Shown in pieces: positions 47,390-60,718 of a stretch of 64,000 bases of DNA (the stretch's first letter is position 1; every line of letters begins with the position of its first letter). The position numbers and the translations under genes were made by a program. This DNA comes from Neocallimastix lanati (nom. inval.) (taxonomy: Eukaryota > Neocallimastigomycota > Neocallimastigomycetes > Neocallimastigales > Neocallimastigaceae): positions 1,018,501 through 1,082,500 of the forward strand of contig JACVTC010000032.1 in assembly GCA_016946835.1 (NCBI GenBank), given 5' to 3'. Below the pieces are notes generated by a model, which worked only from the letters and a program-made list of their open reading frames with translations, was not told where the DNA came from and ran no database searches.

Positions 47390-47654
47390 CTGTTTTAAAC
47401 AATATTTTTTTAAAATACTCTTTTTTCAACGAATGAAAAAAAAAAAGAAAAAAAATAATTAAGTAAAATAAAATAAAATAAAATAAAATAAATAAAAAAA
47501 CTAAAAAAAAAAAAAAAAAACTTACAATGATAACATTTTTCCATGATTTAAATCGTTCAAATGTTACTAATGTACGACTATATTGTTCTTCAGCATAAGG
47601 CCAATACTGAAGATGTTCTGGGTTCGGAAATTCTCTTTTGGTTGCTTGTGGCAT
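43135..47654 (-). CDS. BAR-PH domain protein (Slm1/Slm2-like)
   Basis: Ten exons were traced: 47654-47526, 47227-47125, 46943-46801, 46554-46406, 45959-45788, 45177-44946, 44736-44586, 44369-44078, 43847-43787, 43700-43135; phases agree and give 665 residues. Residues about 15-240 are helical and match the fungal F-BAR/BAR region next to PH domains (FFEKIEYLDSCYSKQYSKLA, then GGMNQLFEDMENFDQHVVNQ). A PH domain follows at about residues 285-470: REGVVYRQGSYFTSNWKPSW, LVLTDTGYLHCF and the C-terminal helix SEILEDWLTIINNKL. An Asn-rich loop (about residues 405-440) is inserted before the last helix. The tail is Ser/Asn-rich, with acidic DDEEEN. In yeast such proteins bind PI(4,5)P2 at the plasma membrane and are TORC2 targets; the same role here is inference. 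One donor (45788) is ambiguous by two codons. Confidence 0.85.
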
Positions 47655-47670
47655 ATCTTTATTTTTAAAA

Positions 47671-47715
<45 letters not shown>

Positions 47716-48438
47716 TACTTCATATATATAAAGAAATAAATAAAGAAAAACACCTTGTTTATTAAAAATATTATTTTGTTTTATTAGTAATATTATTTCC
47801 TAAATTAATCATTATAAATTATTATCAGCAATATCTTTTTTTTTTAAAGTTATAAAAAAAAAACTAAATATAATATAAATATTTAGAATTATTAATTTAT
47901 TTATATTTTATTTTCAATTTTCTAAATTAAATAACATAAAAGATAGAATCAAAAAAAAAATAATGAAATAGATATATTACTATTATATAATAAAAAATAT
48001 ATAATAATAATTAAAAAAAAAAAAAAAAAAAAACTGAGTTTTCTTTTTTGTAATTTTGAAAGTTTAAAAAATAATAAAATATTCCATGTATAATTAAAAA
48101 AAGTTTATTATTTTGTCAATATTTTTATGTTTTTACAATCATTAATAATAATTTAAAAAAAAAAAAAAAAAACGTTTTAAATTACATTAAAACTTTTAAC
48201 AATATATATTAAATATGTATTTATTTAAAAATAAAAATATATTATTTGATTGAGAAAAAAAATTTTTAAGCATTTTAATATGCCTAATTGATACATAGTA
48301 ATAGAATTAACCTTTTATATATATATTATATATTATATTATACAGAAATAAATAATATAAAATATATAAATTATAATAGCCATATAATCAAAAAATATAC
48401 AAAAATTCTATTCATATTTGAAAATAAATATTTTGACA

Positions 48439-48480
<42 letters not shown>

Positions 48481-49083
48481 GATTTTTATCTTTTCTATAC
48501 GATTATTTTAATATAAAAAAATAATAATAAATAGTATTAAAAAAAATAATAAATATATATTTTAATTAATTATTATTATTAATTGAAAATTTATTAATTG
48601 TAATTTTTTTTTTATTTTTTTTAAAAAATCTTTTTTTTTTTCAAATATCTCCTTTTTTATTTATTTTTATTTAATTTATCCATTTTAATAGAAAAAAAAA
48701 ATTTGGATATAAAAATTTTTTCAAATAATAAATTATTAAATTTTATATTTTTAATTATAATTTTTTTTTTAATTTAAATAATACATTTATAATTATAATT
48801 TAATGTTATTAAAAAAAAATGTATTGCATTAAAAGAATCTATAATAATAAAATCTAATTAATAAATTAGATTGTTATTTAAATTTTTATGCATATGTATC
48901 TTTCATTAAAATGTTTTGAATTTTGCTGTTCATATTTTAATATAATATTTAATGAACTTTCAGAGAGTAGATTATTTTATTATTATTATTATTATAATTA
49001 TTTTATTTATTTATTGTTATGTCTATTTGATTATTTATTTATTTATTTATTTATTTATATTTATTTGTTATTTTGTTGATTAT

Positions 49084-49123
<40 letters not shown>

Positions 49124-49333
49124 TTTAAATTTGCAACCATTTTCGTTTTATTATTTATTAAGTGTTACGATTATTTGTTATTTCAATAAATTGTTGCTTT
49201 AATTTTTTTTTTTTTTGTTAAATTTCTATTAGCGATTTTTTTTAAATTTTCATTTTTGTTATCATAAATTTTTTTATATGAATTTTTATTTTCTTGTTAA
49301 ATAAAAAATAAAAAGTAACAGAAAAAAAAAATT
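47655..49333. other. Intergenic region between BAR-PH and acyltransferase genes
   Basis: A/T runs, (aat)n at about 47671-47714 and long T runs at 48440-48479 and 49087-49121. Presumed promoter of the BAR-PH gene at the left and terminator of the acyltransferase gene at the right; no motif can be assigned. No gene seen. Confidence 0.5.
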
Positions 49334-51985
49334 CTACGAGTTATTTTCATTAATAGATACCGAATTTTTTCCTTCTTCAAGTCTTTGATTATATAGTTTA
49401 TAAATTTCTCTTTCAGTTGTTTCAAAATCACTTTTACCTCTAATATAATTCAAATAAAGCATTTTTTGTGGTCTTGTACAAATTCTATCTAATGGAATAT
49501 CTAATTCCTTCGCAAGAATCTATCATTATTTAATTATTATTTTATGGTTATTTTATAAAATAAGTTAAAAATAAAAATGAAAAAAAAAAAAAAAAAATAA
49601 AAAAAAAAAAAATAATTATATGTATATTTAACAACTAAATATATATATGTAACATTTTTTTTATTATAATATAATGTTATTTTCATTATAAATATTATTT
49701 TATATATAAATATTTATGTTGTTGTTACTATTTCCTTATTAATAAAATAAAAAAAAAATAATAATAATATATATATTATACTTGATAATTCTTTTCAGTC
49801 CAAACTTGAATATTTGTCTTTTCTTCTTCAGTTTCTAATTCAACAACAGGTAAAAATACAATCTCCAAATTATTTTTGAATTGCATAGCAGTTTTAAGTA
49901 CATATATGAAACCTCTATCCACTACGTAACTTGGATTGTAATATTTATATTTGTATTTAATTGCTATTGGTTGAACTGGAACAAATGGACGGAAAGCACC
50001 ATATTTAAAATCAACTATTAACATATAAAATATTATTTAAATAGAAATTAATTTAATATAATTTAAATAATAGTAATAATAAATATATAAATAAAAAAAT
50101 TTTATCATATTTTAATTAATAATAATAATAATAAATAAAAAATAAGAATAAGAATATAAAATATAATATAATGAAATAATAATATTTATAATATATATAC
50201 TTAAATGAGTTCCATTAGTAGTAGTTCCTTCAGGGAATATAACAAATGGTGGTAATTCTTTTTGATTTTTGTTTTGGTTTTGGTTTATTTTTATTTTTTT
50301 ATAATAAACAAGATTCAATTTATTTAAATTACAAATACAAATAAATACATATAAAAATTAAAGTTATATTTATTATTATCATAACTATGAATTATATAAT
50401 ATTACTATATTATATTATATGATTATTTTTATTGAAAAAGTAAAATTATTAAAATATATTTAACTACCATATTTTTCACTTTCTTTAGCTCTTGATGAAA
50501 TTTCATGAGTTAAACCAGTTTTTTTATCTGGTTTTACATAAATACATTGCTTAAATAATAATAACAATAATAATAAATAATGATAATAATAATAATAAAA
50601 GTTAATAATAATAATTAAAATAATATATATATATATATTATATGATAATATTTTTTAATTAATTATTTAATTTAAATCGAAATTAATAGTTCTATTTACT
50701 ATTGCATTAGCTAATCCACCAACAAATGGAGTTGTACGAATCCAATCCTACAATTTCATTTAATAGAATGACAAAAATAAAATGAAATAATAAGAATAAG
50801 AATAATAAAAATAATAACTTAAAAATTAATACTATAATATATTTTGATTTATTATATATAATATACCATTGCAAGAAAACTTGGAGTAGTTTCATAATAA
50901 GAACAAATAGCTAAAACATCAACTAACGATGAATGATTAGCAATTATTAATGGAGCCGTAATAGGTTTTCCATTCTTATCTTTTTTTCTCAAATCCTTAA
51001 CTTTAACATTATAAAATCCTAAACCGAAGAACATAATAAATTTTGAAGTTGACTTTGACAAAACGTTAATTATACTACGTCTCCATTTAGTTTTTGGAAT
51101 ACGATGGACAGGTTTTCCATAATGTTCTGAATTTGGATTATTAATATATTTCCTTTCCAAACCTTCAAACATAATTGCTGTCATCATTAAAAAATAACAA
51201 AAAATAATTGATAGACCAGTTGCAATTAATCTAAGTGGCATAAGAGTACATGCTATAATACCATACTATAATATAAAATATATTTAAATTGATGTAATTA
51301 AATATAAATATATATATTATTCATTAGTATAATTTATTAGTATAAAAATAATAATTACAAAAAAAATAAATATTTTAAATACCTCAAGATAATTATACCA
51401 CTTTAATTCATGTAACTTAGATACAACACAAATAGATTCCATATGTAATCGCTTAGCGATTGGACTTGTCTTCCTTTTTCTTAAATTTCTGGAATTAGCG
51501 TCTTTTCATTAAAAATAAATATATATAAAAAGCTTTAATAAAAAAATTTTTTTTTAAAAATAACCTTAAATAATAATATTTTTAATTAATTCATAATAAT
51601 ACATAATAATAATAATAAACTTTTATTCTGTTCTATATTATTTTATCTCTTTCTTTCTCTTTTTTTTTTAAAAAAAAAAAATAATAAAACAAAATCAAGT
51701 AAAAAAAAAAAAAAATAAAAATAAAAAAAAAAATAAAAAATAAAATAAAATAAAACATATATATATATATAATTTAATACTTTTATAACAAATATAAAAT
51801 TAAAATTGCAAAAAAATCATATTTAAAATTTTAACAGTTCAAATCATATTTGACGTTAGTATTATACCATATTTTTTAACAAAATCTACGGTTTCCATGC
51901 TAAATATTTTAGCTTCTTCTTCTTTGCTAATTAAAGAGTCATAACTTTTACTATTTTCATTATTATCTTCTGATGGTGTAGGCAT
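49334..51985 (-). CDS. Membrane lysophospholipid acyltransferase (PlsC/LPCAT-like)
   Basis: Eight exons were traced: 51985-51868, 51501-51383, 51265-50867, 50747-50700, 50549-50468, 50257-50201, 50014-49782, 49519-49334; phases agree, giving 413 residues. Such enzymes acylate lysophospholipids or glycerol phosphate with acyl-CoA at the ER. The catalytic box I NHSSLVD puts His at residue 190 and Asp at 195. FPEGTTTNGTH (from residue 263) is box III, with the conserved EGT, followed by DFKYGAFRPFVPVQPIAIKY, box IV, as in LPCAT/LPEAT proteins. A hydrophobic membrane segment covers about residues 87-112. No EF hand is seen at the C-terminus, unlike LPCAT1/2. Substrate cannot be fixed from sequence. 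The 48-base exon 4 was chosen because it gives an open frame and a conserved join. Confidence 0.88.
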
Positions 51986-52044
51986 TTCAATATTAGTTTT
52001 ATTTATTTTTTTTTTATTGTTTAATTTGCTATAATTAAAATAAT

Positions 52045-52088
<44 letters not shown>

Positions 52089-53540
52089 ATAATTTATTCT
52101 ATTTTTTTTTTTTAATTTAATGATTTATTCTATAACTTTTTATAAATATTATTAATTTTATTAAATAAGTCTTATTTTTTTTTTATTAAAGATAATAATT
52201 TTTATTTTTTATAAAAAAAATAATATACTAAATAAATTAAATAAAAAAATTTAACTATATACCAAAAGCTATAATAAGTATACAATTAATTTTATTTTTA
52301 ATTCAATTTTAAATTATTATTATATCTAATGTTTTTTTTTTTTTTTTTTAGTCTCTGATTATATAAAAATTTATATACAAAATTTAATAATATAATAAAT
52401 TTTAAATCAAAGAATGCTATTTTATAATTATTTCTTCTTACTTGAAATGCTTATATATATTGTTTCTATCAATTATTTAAATTTTATAATAAATATTATA
52501 TTAATAAATTATTATTTTTCGAATTGAAATTTAATTAAACTTTCATGATATATACTTTTATTTAGTACTCTTTTTTTTTATTATATATATATAAAGGTTA
52601 AAAATTGACGAAAAAAATGATGGAAAAGCTGCATTACTTGATTATTTATAGTATAACAATTAATAATAGATTAAAAAAGAATGGAAACTTTATTATTAAT
52701 AATTTATTTATATATAATACTTTTTCAATTTTATTTTTTTTTTTTTTTTTTTGTTTAGCTTTATTATATATGCTATTCATTTATTACATATATTTTAATT
52801 ACATAGAGCATATATATGATTATATATAATTACATATAATATTACATATATTATAAATAATATTGAAAAGATATGTACACTATATATTAATGTATTGTAA
52901 AGTATTATTATTATATATTATATATAATTTTTTTTCTTAAGTATCTTAAATATTAATATTTTGTTTTTTTTTCATATATATAAACTAATCTATTTTAACT
53001 TTATATATTTTTATATTAATGTTTATTAATATGATATACTGTAAAATTTAGGTATTCTTTATAGAAACCAAATTTCATATTATAATATAAAACATTTCAA
53101 ATCATATTTAACAAAATAAAACTAAGTAACACACATATTCATTATAATTAGTTCCTTTTTTTCTTCTTTTTTTTTTTTTATTAAATAAAAAAAAATTACA
53201 AATTTAAAATATTAACATTTTATTTTTTTTTTTTTTTTTTTTTTATTTTTTTTTTTTGCTATTCATTTATTATATTTTATTTTATAGCATAATAATTACA
53301 GGTGCAATAAACAAAAAAAAAAAAAAATTTATTATTTAATTTTTATTATATAAAATAGTAAATATATATATAAAAATCAATCTAAAAATAAACATTTTTT
53401 AGGTGGTACAAAATAAATCAATTTAAACTATTACATTAAAAATTTAAAATAATATATAATCATAAATATATTAAATTACATTCAACATTTACAAAAAAAT
53501 TCTATATATAAATTAAGATTTATAAAAAAATGGGATCATG
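51986..53540. other. A/T-rich intergenic region, no gene seen
   Basis: Presumed acyltransferase promoter at its left edge; a T run at 52047-52081. The open frame near 52605-52829 is low complexity and looks non-coding. Confidence 0.5.
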
Positions 53541-53635
53541 AATTGTACATTTTGCAATGTGGCTTATATTATTTTAAAATAAAGCCATACATTTTTTAAG
53601 TTATTATATACAATAATAATTAAATATATAAATAA

Positions 53636-53877
53636 TGTTCAAGGTTGAGGATTCAGAGAACATGAACAAGTATTACACCAAGTGTTTTAATATATATTTA
53701 TTATATATTTTTATTTATTTATTTATTTAGAAAAATACATATATCATTATTATTATAAAATCAACAAGAAAAAAAATAATTTAATTTTTAATTAAACTAT
53801 AAAATAACTATATACAAAATAAGGTTATAATTAATGAGGCTTGTGTGGCATATTAGATATGTTATGCATAATGTTCA
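53636..53877 (-). repeat. 3' LTR of the - strand Copia
   Basis: 242 bases with TG...CA ends (tgttcaagg...aatgttca on the + strand), matching 58357-58598. Confidence 0.9.
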
Positions 53878-56800
53878 TATAGTTAATGAGTCTGCAACCA
53901 TATTTTCTGTATCAACATATTTTAATGATACTTTTCCTTCATTTATTTTTTCACTAACATATTTATATTTTATATCCATATGTTTACATCTTGCATTAGA
54001 ATTTTCATTTTCTGCAATGAATTTGCATGATTTGTTATCAATATTTATTTTTAGAGTAAAGTTGTTATTAAATATTTCACCCAATAATTTTTGTAACCAC
54101 ATACCATGCTTAGTACATTCAGTTAGGCTGACAAATTCCGCTTCCGCTGTTGATAAAGTTACATATTTTTGTAATTGTGATTTCCAAGAAATAGGACTAT
54201 CTCCATTAAGAAATATATATCCTGTTGTTGATTTTCTTGTTTCTTCATCTTCAGCAAAATCTGCATCACAATAAACAGATATATTTTTGTCTCCTTTATA
54301 ATGAATTGATTTTTCTTTTGTTGAATTTAAATATTGTAAAATCATATGAGCTGATTTTAAATCTACATCTTTTGGATATTCTGAATGTCTTTCTGCTTGA
54401 TTAAAAGCAAAAGCTATATCTGGTCTTGTTTTAGTAGATATAAATAATAATTTTCCTATGATTGATTTATAGATTGTTTTGTCAATTTCCGGTGAATTTT
54501 CTCTTTCTTCTTTAGTAATTTTTCTACTAGGATATTTGATTGGTTTTGTTTTCTTCATATTATATTTTTCAATTAATTTTTCTATGAAATCTATTTGATT
54601 AATTTTGTATCCTTGATCTGTCTTGAAAATGTTTATTCCAATTATTTTATCAGCATTTGTATATTTTGAAATTTGATATTTATTTTGAAGATTGTTTGAT
54701 ACATATTTTTTTTCTTCTTCAGTTCCTGTAAGTAAAATATCATCAACATATAGACTTAATACTAATGATAATTTATTATTTTTATATTTAGTAAATATAC
54801 ACTTATCAGTATTAATTTGTTTAAGTCCTATACTTATTAAGAATTTGGATATTTCATTATTCCATTCTCTACCAGCTTGTTTTAAGCCATATAGAGCTTT
54901 CTTTAGTAACCAATACTTACCTTTGTTATAATTTTTATCTCGTTTTGGAATTTTCATGTAGATTTTTTCTTTTAATTTAGCATTCAGGTAAGCTGCTTTT
55001 ATATCTCATTGTTTTAACTCCAAATTATATCTTGCAGCTATTGCAATAGTTATTCTAAGACTATCGGCTTGCATTGTTGGAGAGTATGTGTTGTTATAGT
55101 CTATTCCTTCTCTTTGTTTGAAACCTTTGGCTACCATCTTGCCTTTTTTGTTCCATCATCTTTTGTAGTGAATATCCATCTTCCATCAATTAATGTTGCG
55201 TTACGAGGAATACTGTTAATTATTTCCATAACTCTTTGATTATACATGTTATTTAGTTCTTTATTTATGGCTTGTTTCCATTGTTTTGAATCTTTTGAGT
55301 TAATTGTTTCCTCATAATTTGATGGATTATTAAATTTGATATTTAAAATTTTGTTTTTCTTTTTTGGATTTGTATTATTTTCTTTTATAACGTCATCATT
55401 ATTATTTTTTTCATTATCATTTTCATTAATGAATTTTCTTTTATAGTTATTAGAATTTGTTTCACTATTGTTAGAATTTGTTTCACTATTGTTATTATTA
55501 TTTAAATAATTTTTATTATTATCCTTGGTGTTAATTGTAGTTTTAGTATTGTTATTATTTTTATTATTTTCAATAGTGTTTTGTTTATTTGTAATATTGT
55601 TATTATTATTATCTGTGGTATCGGTATTGTTGTTATTATTGTCAGTAGTTTCAAAATTATTATTATTTGAATTATTCATATTAATATTCTTGGTATTTGA
55701 ATTATTATTGTTTAAGTTATTATTTAAATTTTAATTATTCATAAATTGTGAATTATTATCTGAATGTTCCCCCTGAATCTGTGAATTATCAAAATCAAAA
55801 AGAGAATCAACGGAATCATTTGATAAGAAAGTAGTTTCAATAGATCCAGGAATATTTTCCATAAAATATACATCTCTTGCAGATATAATAGAATTAGTAG
55901 TTATATCAAGGATTTTATAACCTGTAGAGTCAGAAGCATAACCAAGAAAGATACCTGGTTTAGTATTTATATCTAATTTATTTTTCTTATGATTATTATA
56001 AAAATAAACTCTGCAACCAAAAACTTTTAAATGGGATATATCAACAGGCTTGTTGAAGAAAACTTCATCAGGAATAAGAGAGTTATTGCCTTAATGAGGA
56101 TTAAGATTATAGAGACGACAAGCACATAAAATTGCTGAATCCCAAAAGTTAATAGGTAGTTTCGCAGAAGATAAGAGTGTTTTAACACAGTTATCTAAGG
56201 TTTGGTTAAGACGTTCTGCACGACCATTTTGCTGAGGGCAATTAGGTAAAGAATGAATAAATTCAATATCATTATCCGCAAGATATTTTATTAAATTAGC
56301 GTTATCGTATTCTCTTCCATTATCGGTTTTGAGAGTAACTATGTTATAACTAGTAGTATTTTTCATTAGCTTATGGAAGTGAATAAACGCGTTACATACA
56401 TCGGATTTATTCTTTAATAAATAAATCCAGCATTTTCTTGAGAAGTCATCTAAGAATGTGACATAATAATTGTAACCATTGTATGATGTGATAAATTTTC
56501 CAACAACATCTGAATGAATAAGTTGTAATGGATGTGTTGATTTATTAAAAGATGAGTAGAAAGGTTTTTTCTTCATTTTACTAATATGGCATTGAGAACA
56601 ATCCTTTTTATTATGTAAATTTGTATGTTTTAAAACAAAGTCTTGAATATTTTTATTATTATTAAAGTGTCCTAATCTAGCATGCCATAAATCGTAATCA
56701 AAATTTATTACATTTTTGTTGTTAATTAAATTATAATTATTTATATTATGTGTATTTAGTGTAAATAGGAAGTCATCATTTGCATGTAGCGTTGAAATCA

Positions 56801-58336
56801 GTTTATTGTTTTTATAAATTTGTAGACGATCTTTATTTTTGATAACGTCATAATCCATTATGAGAGTGTAACCTTTTAGAACCAAACAATGGGTAGATAA
56901 CAAATTATTTTTAATATTGTCAGCATAATATACCTTTGATAGTTCTAAAGAGTTGTTGTCAAAGGTTCCAATATATTTTCCAACTTTTTTAATTTTTTCG
57001 GATTTACCATTAGGATATGTGATTGATTTATTTTTTATATTTTTAGTGTTTTTTAATTTCTTAATTTCATTTGTTAAATTTATAGGACATCCTGAATCAA
57101 CTATCCATTCAGTTTTGTCATTTTCTTTGGTAGATTGTGTAATATTATTTACCGTAATATTACCGGAGAATCCGATGTTTATATTTTCTTCTTCACTATC
57201 TTCACTATCAGTTGAATCTGATTCATTTTTAATGTTATTGCTATGAAATTTTGTATTCTTCCTACCTTTTTGCTTTCTGATATCATTTTTTCTTGGATTG
57301 TTTCTATTTTTATTCTTTCTTTTAACATTAAAGAAACATGTGTCGGTAGTATGTCCATCTTTTTGACATATATAGCAATAATTTTCTTTATTTTTAATTT
57401 CATAATTTTTATTATTTGGTTTATTTATATTGGTTTTACTGACGGCATTCACCTGGTTCTTTAGATTTGGATTTTCTTCAATTCTTTTGATTTCTTTACA
57501 TTTTTTAATAAATACTTCCATGGTAATAATTGAATTCTTCAAGTCACTAAAGGCTTTAAATTGGATTAAATTTATTGGATGGATTCCAATTTTGACAAGT
57601 TCATCAGCGGCGAATAATATTTTGGTTTCTTCATCTAACGTTGACTTGCCCAGTTTATTAGCTTCCCTTTTGTGTGATTCTAAGAGTGTATTTAAATTAT
57701 TCAAATATAATTTATAATCATTATTTTCTATTTTTAATGCTTTAATTTTATATTCGATTTTATATAATTTTGATGGGCCTGACCGGTCAAATCTACTTTT
57801 CAGTTCTTCTATCATTTCATAAGCTGTTTGACAGTCAATGATAAATTTACTTGTTGGGTCGTCCAAACTGTTTTCAATAATGGACTGAGTTGCGTTGTCT
57901 TCTTCATTTTGGATTTCTTCCATAGGATCAATTTTGACATTAATATATTGGATTAACATTAAAGCTGTTAAATGTCTTTTTAAATCTTTAAACCACCTCG
58001 GAAAGTTTTCAGTAGTGAGCCCAAAATTTGTATAGTTAAACACGGATTTCTTGGTCATATCAATTATTACAGTGTTACTGGTATTATTATTTTGCACTGT
58101 ACTGACCTTAGGGATAGAAGATGTACTTTCTTCGTAATCTTGATTTGTTTCATTTATTTCATCTTCAGTATTCTGTGATGATTGGGAACTATTTTCCTTT
58201 ATGAAACCTTTTTTAGATTTTCCTCCCATCTTAAGAATTAAATGTTTTAACAATTTTTAATAAAATTATAGTTTATTTTAAAATAAATAAATTTAATATC
58301 TCCTTAAGGATTTATATATTCGAGTTGTCTCTTGGA

Positions 58337-58356
58337 GTCGAATGAGACTCTTAATC
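58337..58356 (-). other. Copia primer binding site (internal tRNA-Lys(CUU) type)
   Basis: Directly adjoining the 5' LTR. The + strand here, gtcgaatgagactcttaatc, reads like the D-arm to anticodon-arm part of tRNA-Lys(CUU), with the CTT anticodon in ACTCTTAATC. So the element would be primed by the 3' end of a half-tRNA cut in the anticodon arm, as in Drosophila copia. Confidence 0.7.
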
Positions 58357-58598
58357 TGTTCAAGGTTATGGATTCAGAGAACACGAACAAGTATTACACC
58401 AAGTGTTTTAATATATATTTATTATATATTTTTATTTATTTATTTATTTAGAAAAATACATATATCTTTATTATTATAAAATCAACAAGAAAAAAAATAA
58501 TTTAATTTTTAATTAAACTATAAAATAACTATATACAAAATAAGGTTACAATTAATTAGGCTTGTGTGGCATATTAGATATGTTATGCATAATGTTCA
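58357..58598 (-). repeat. 5' LTR of the - strand Copia
   Basis: 242 bases, about 97-98% identical to 53636-53877 by eye. Confidence 0.9.
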
Positions 58599-58754
58599 TA
58601 TAACATTGCTAATATTTAACAAATAATAATATATTTTACAATTGAGTATTAATAAATTATATATAAAAAAATAATATTTATTATTTATTTAATTATTAAA
58701 AACAAGACATATATGAAAATACGCACTAGATTCAAAAAAAAAAAAAAAAAAAAA

Positions 58755-58930
58755 ACATCTCCTTATCTCGTCTTTCTAAAATACTTTAATATCTTTCTAA
58801 AATTCAGTGCATCTATATATTTTTGAATTATCCTACTTTGTTCTTGACAAATTATATTGATATTTTTTATTTACAATAATTTGTTCTTTTCCTCGATTTG
58901 TTTCACTTATTTCAATTTTTGGTTTTTTTT
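58755..58930 (-). pseudogene. MULE transposase N-terminus remnant (FLYWCH-type)
   Basis: The - strand reads IEISETNRGKEQIIVNKKYQ, then YNLSRTK, a stop, then DNSKIYRCTEF. This is the start of the FLYWCH zinc-finger region that precedes MULE transposase domains, and aligns with the second MULE near 29300-29390. The rest of the transposase is absent. Confidence 0.6.
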
Positions 58931-59268
58931 TTCCATTTTTTTAATTGATAATGATAAAATAATTTAACTTTGTATTATTTATATAATTTTATTGTTTATA
59001 ATTTATTATTTATTTATTAAATTTGATTTTTTTATAATTTATTATTTTTTTATTCTATTTATTTTTATTAATAATGTATTTATAAGAAATCTTTTTTGAT
59101 GTCTAAATTTAATAAAGAAAAAAAAGAAAAAAGAAAAAAGAAAAAATTAACCCATTAACATTTATTTATTTATTTATTTATTTCAATCATTCAAAAAAGA
59201 AAAAAATGTGGTGCGTTAAATTCCAAATCAAATTTTAATTTAAAAGTCACGTTCCGAAATGCAACAAT

Positions 59269-59640
59269 CAGATTTCAACCCTCCCTTCAGGAGTAGTAGG
59301 AATATTTTGGTATTCACACACTTCATTTTATAAAGGTAAAATTGACCCTACTGGACGACCTTCCTGGGTGTTTTAGCATTAGCGCTCTGACATGCCTATT
59401 ATTGCTGAGAATTTTACTAGTACTATTTTTCTGAATACTTTCTCCAGTTCGTAATTTCCCTTTGAAGTTCATTATAATCTAATACATAGTTATTCGCTGG
59501 CAAATGCATAAATGTCAGAAAGATTGCAATTTAGTAGAATATATCTACACGGATACATGAAATCGTGTATCTTAATATTAGTAATTCCCTCTTAAATATA
59601 CAGTACTAGCGTAACACTCCCAATTAGTTTGGTATCTATA
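59269..59640. other. GC-richer unidentified segment
   Basis: About 370 bases of mixed composition (e.g. ccctactggacgaccttcct) stand out from A/T-rich flanks. Short open pieces on the - strand (LPANNYVLDYNELQREITNW) look coding but fit no family I recognise. It abuts a MULE end. Confidence 0.4.
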
Positions 59641-59770
59641 CTAATAATATATATATAAGAAATCTAGTACATTTCGTAATAGTCCAATTCATAATGTGGC
59701 GTATTGTTGGATGTACCTGTTTTTTAAAAATTAAATAAATAATTAAATAAATAATAAATATTCCTTTTTT

Positions 59771-59916
59771 TGAATGTGGTCCAAAACGCCAATTTTTTTT
59801 TTTTTGAAATTTTAATAAGCCATCTATTTATTTGTGGCTTTTAAAATTTATATTATAACTCCATAAAATTTAATATAATTTTAAGTAAAAAAGAAATAAA
59901 TGTATAAATAAATACG

Positions 59917-59951
<35 letters not shown>

Positions 59952-60070
59952 AAATTAAAAAGGTCAATAAAAAGTAAAATATTTTTATATAATTTTTTTT
60001 TTTTGACAATCATGTTATAAGGAAAATGATAAATAATTATTTTCCTTATAACCTTATTTTTATATATTTT
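59771..60070 (+). repeat. Terminal segment of the GGTCC-type MULE family
   Basis: Starts tgaatgtggtccaaaacgcc and is the reverse-complement counterpart of 27250-27545. No transposase lies nearby and no partner end is in view, so this is a lone or truncated end. Confidence 0.8.
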
Positions 60071-60718
60071 ATTATTAATATTTATATTATATTTTATATT
60101 TTTTATATTATTATTGATTTTATATTTTTATATTTTTCTATTAATATTATATTTTTATATTTTTCTATTAATATTATATTTTTATATTTTTTTATTAATA
60201 TTATATTTTTATATTTTTCTATTAATATTATATTTTTATATTTTTAAATTTTTATATTTTATTATTAATATCAATATAATATTTTTTTTATTATTAATAT
60301 CAATATAATATTTTTATATTTTATTATTAAAAAATTTTATTTTATAAATTTATATTTAAATTTATATTATTTAAAGTATTAATGTTTTATATTATAACTA
60401 AAACTTTAGTTGTTATTATAACATCTTAATAATAGGATTAAACCTTTTATTTTATATATAATTTATAAATAAAATATTAAATAATAATAAAAATTACAAA
60501 ATAATATTTTTATAAGATTTAAATTATAACTGTAAATTGAAATTTCAAAAATTAAAATTTGTTGTTCACATTTCAATTACTATTTATATATTACCGCAAC
60601 CGTATTGTAGAGATATATAAATAGGTTTTTACACATATGAATTCACATGTCTATCCCATATTATATATATGGACGTGTAAAGAACATATATACTTTGGTA
60701 TATATATCTTATACTATA
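60071..60718. other. A/T tandem repeat and spacer
   Basis: From about 60110 to 60245 a unit of about 29 bases (attaatattatatttttata...) repeats four or five times, as on the inner side of the related end at 27140-27250. The rest is A/T-rich with no gene. Confidence 0.6.

Larger units (their letters stand above)
53636..58598 (-). mobile_element. Copia (Ty1-type) LTR retrotransposon, young but broken
   Basis: Read on the - strand: 5' LTR (58598-58357), primer site, gag, CCHC knuckle (CYICQKDGHTTDTC, near 57340), protease (DSG, near 57105), integrase with HHCC and D,D,E region (about 56690-56230), an Asn-rich linker, RT with YVDD (near 54750), RNase H (about 54280-54050), 3' LTR (53877-53636). 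The LTRs differ at about 6 of 242 positions, so insertion is recent. The coding region has about three or four breaks. It belongs to a different subfamily from the Copia at 629-6810. Confidence 0.92.
53541..59268 (-). mobile_element. MULE relic interrupted by a Copia element
   Basis: The left end aattgtacattttgcaatgt (53541-53560) and the right end (59243-59268, aagtcacgttccgaaatgca) are similar inverted sequences of the same family as the ends at 29577, 29641 and 38066. Between them lies the Copia element at 53636-58598 and a transposase N-terminus remnant at 58755-58930. Outer flanks do not show a clear target duplication, so the two ends may come from different copies. Confidence 0.5.

Noticed and set aside
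52605-52829. 74-codon open frame upstream of the acyltransferase gene
   Set aside because: Low complexity, T-run encoded phenylalanines, no domain and no homologue in the window.
53834-54274. 146-codon + strand frame opposite the Copia RNase H region
   Set aside because: Antisense shadow of the Copia pol gene; no independent support.
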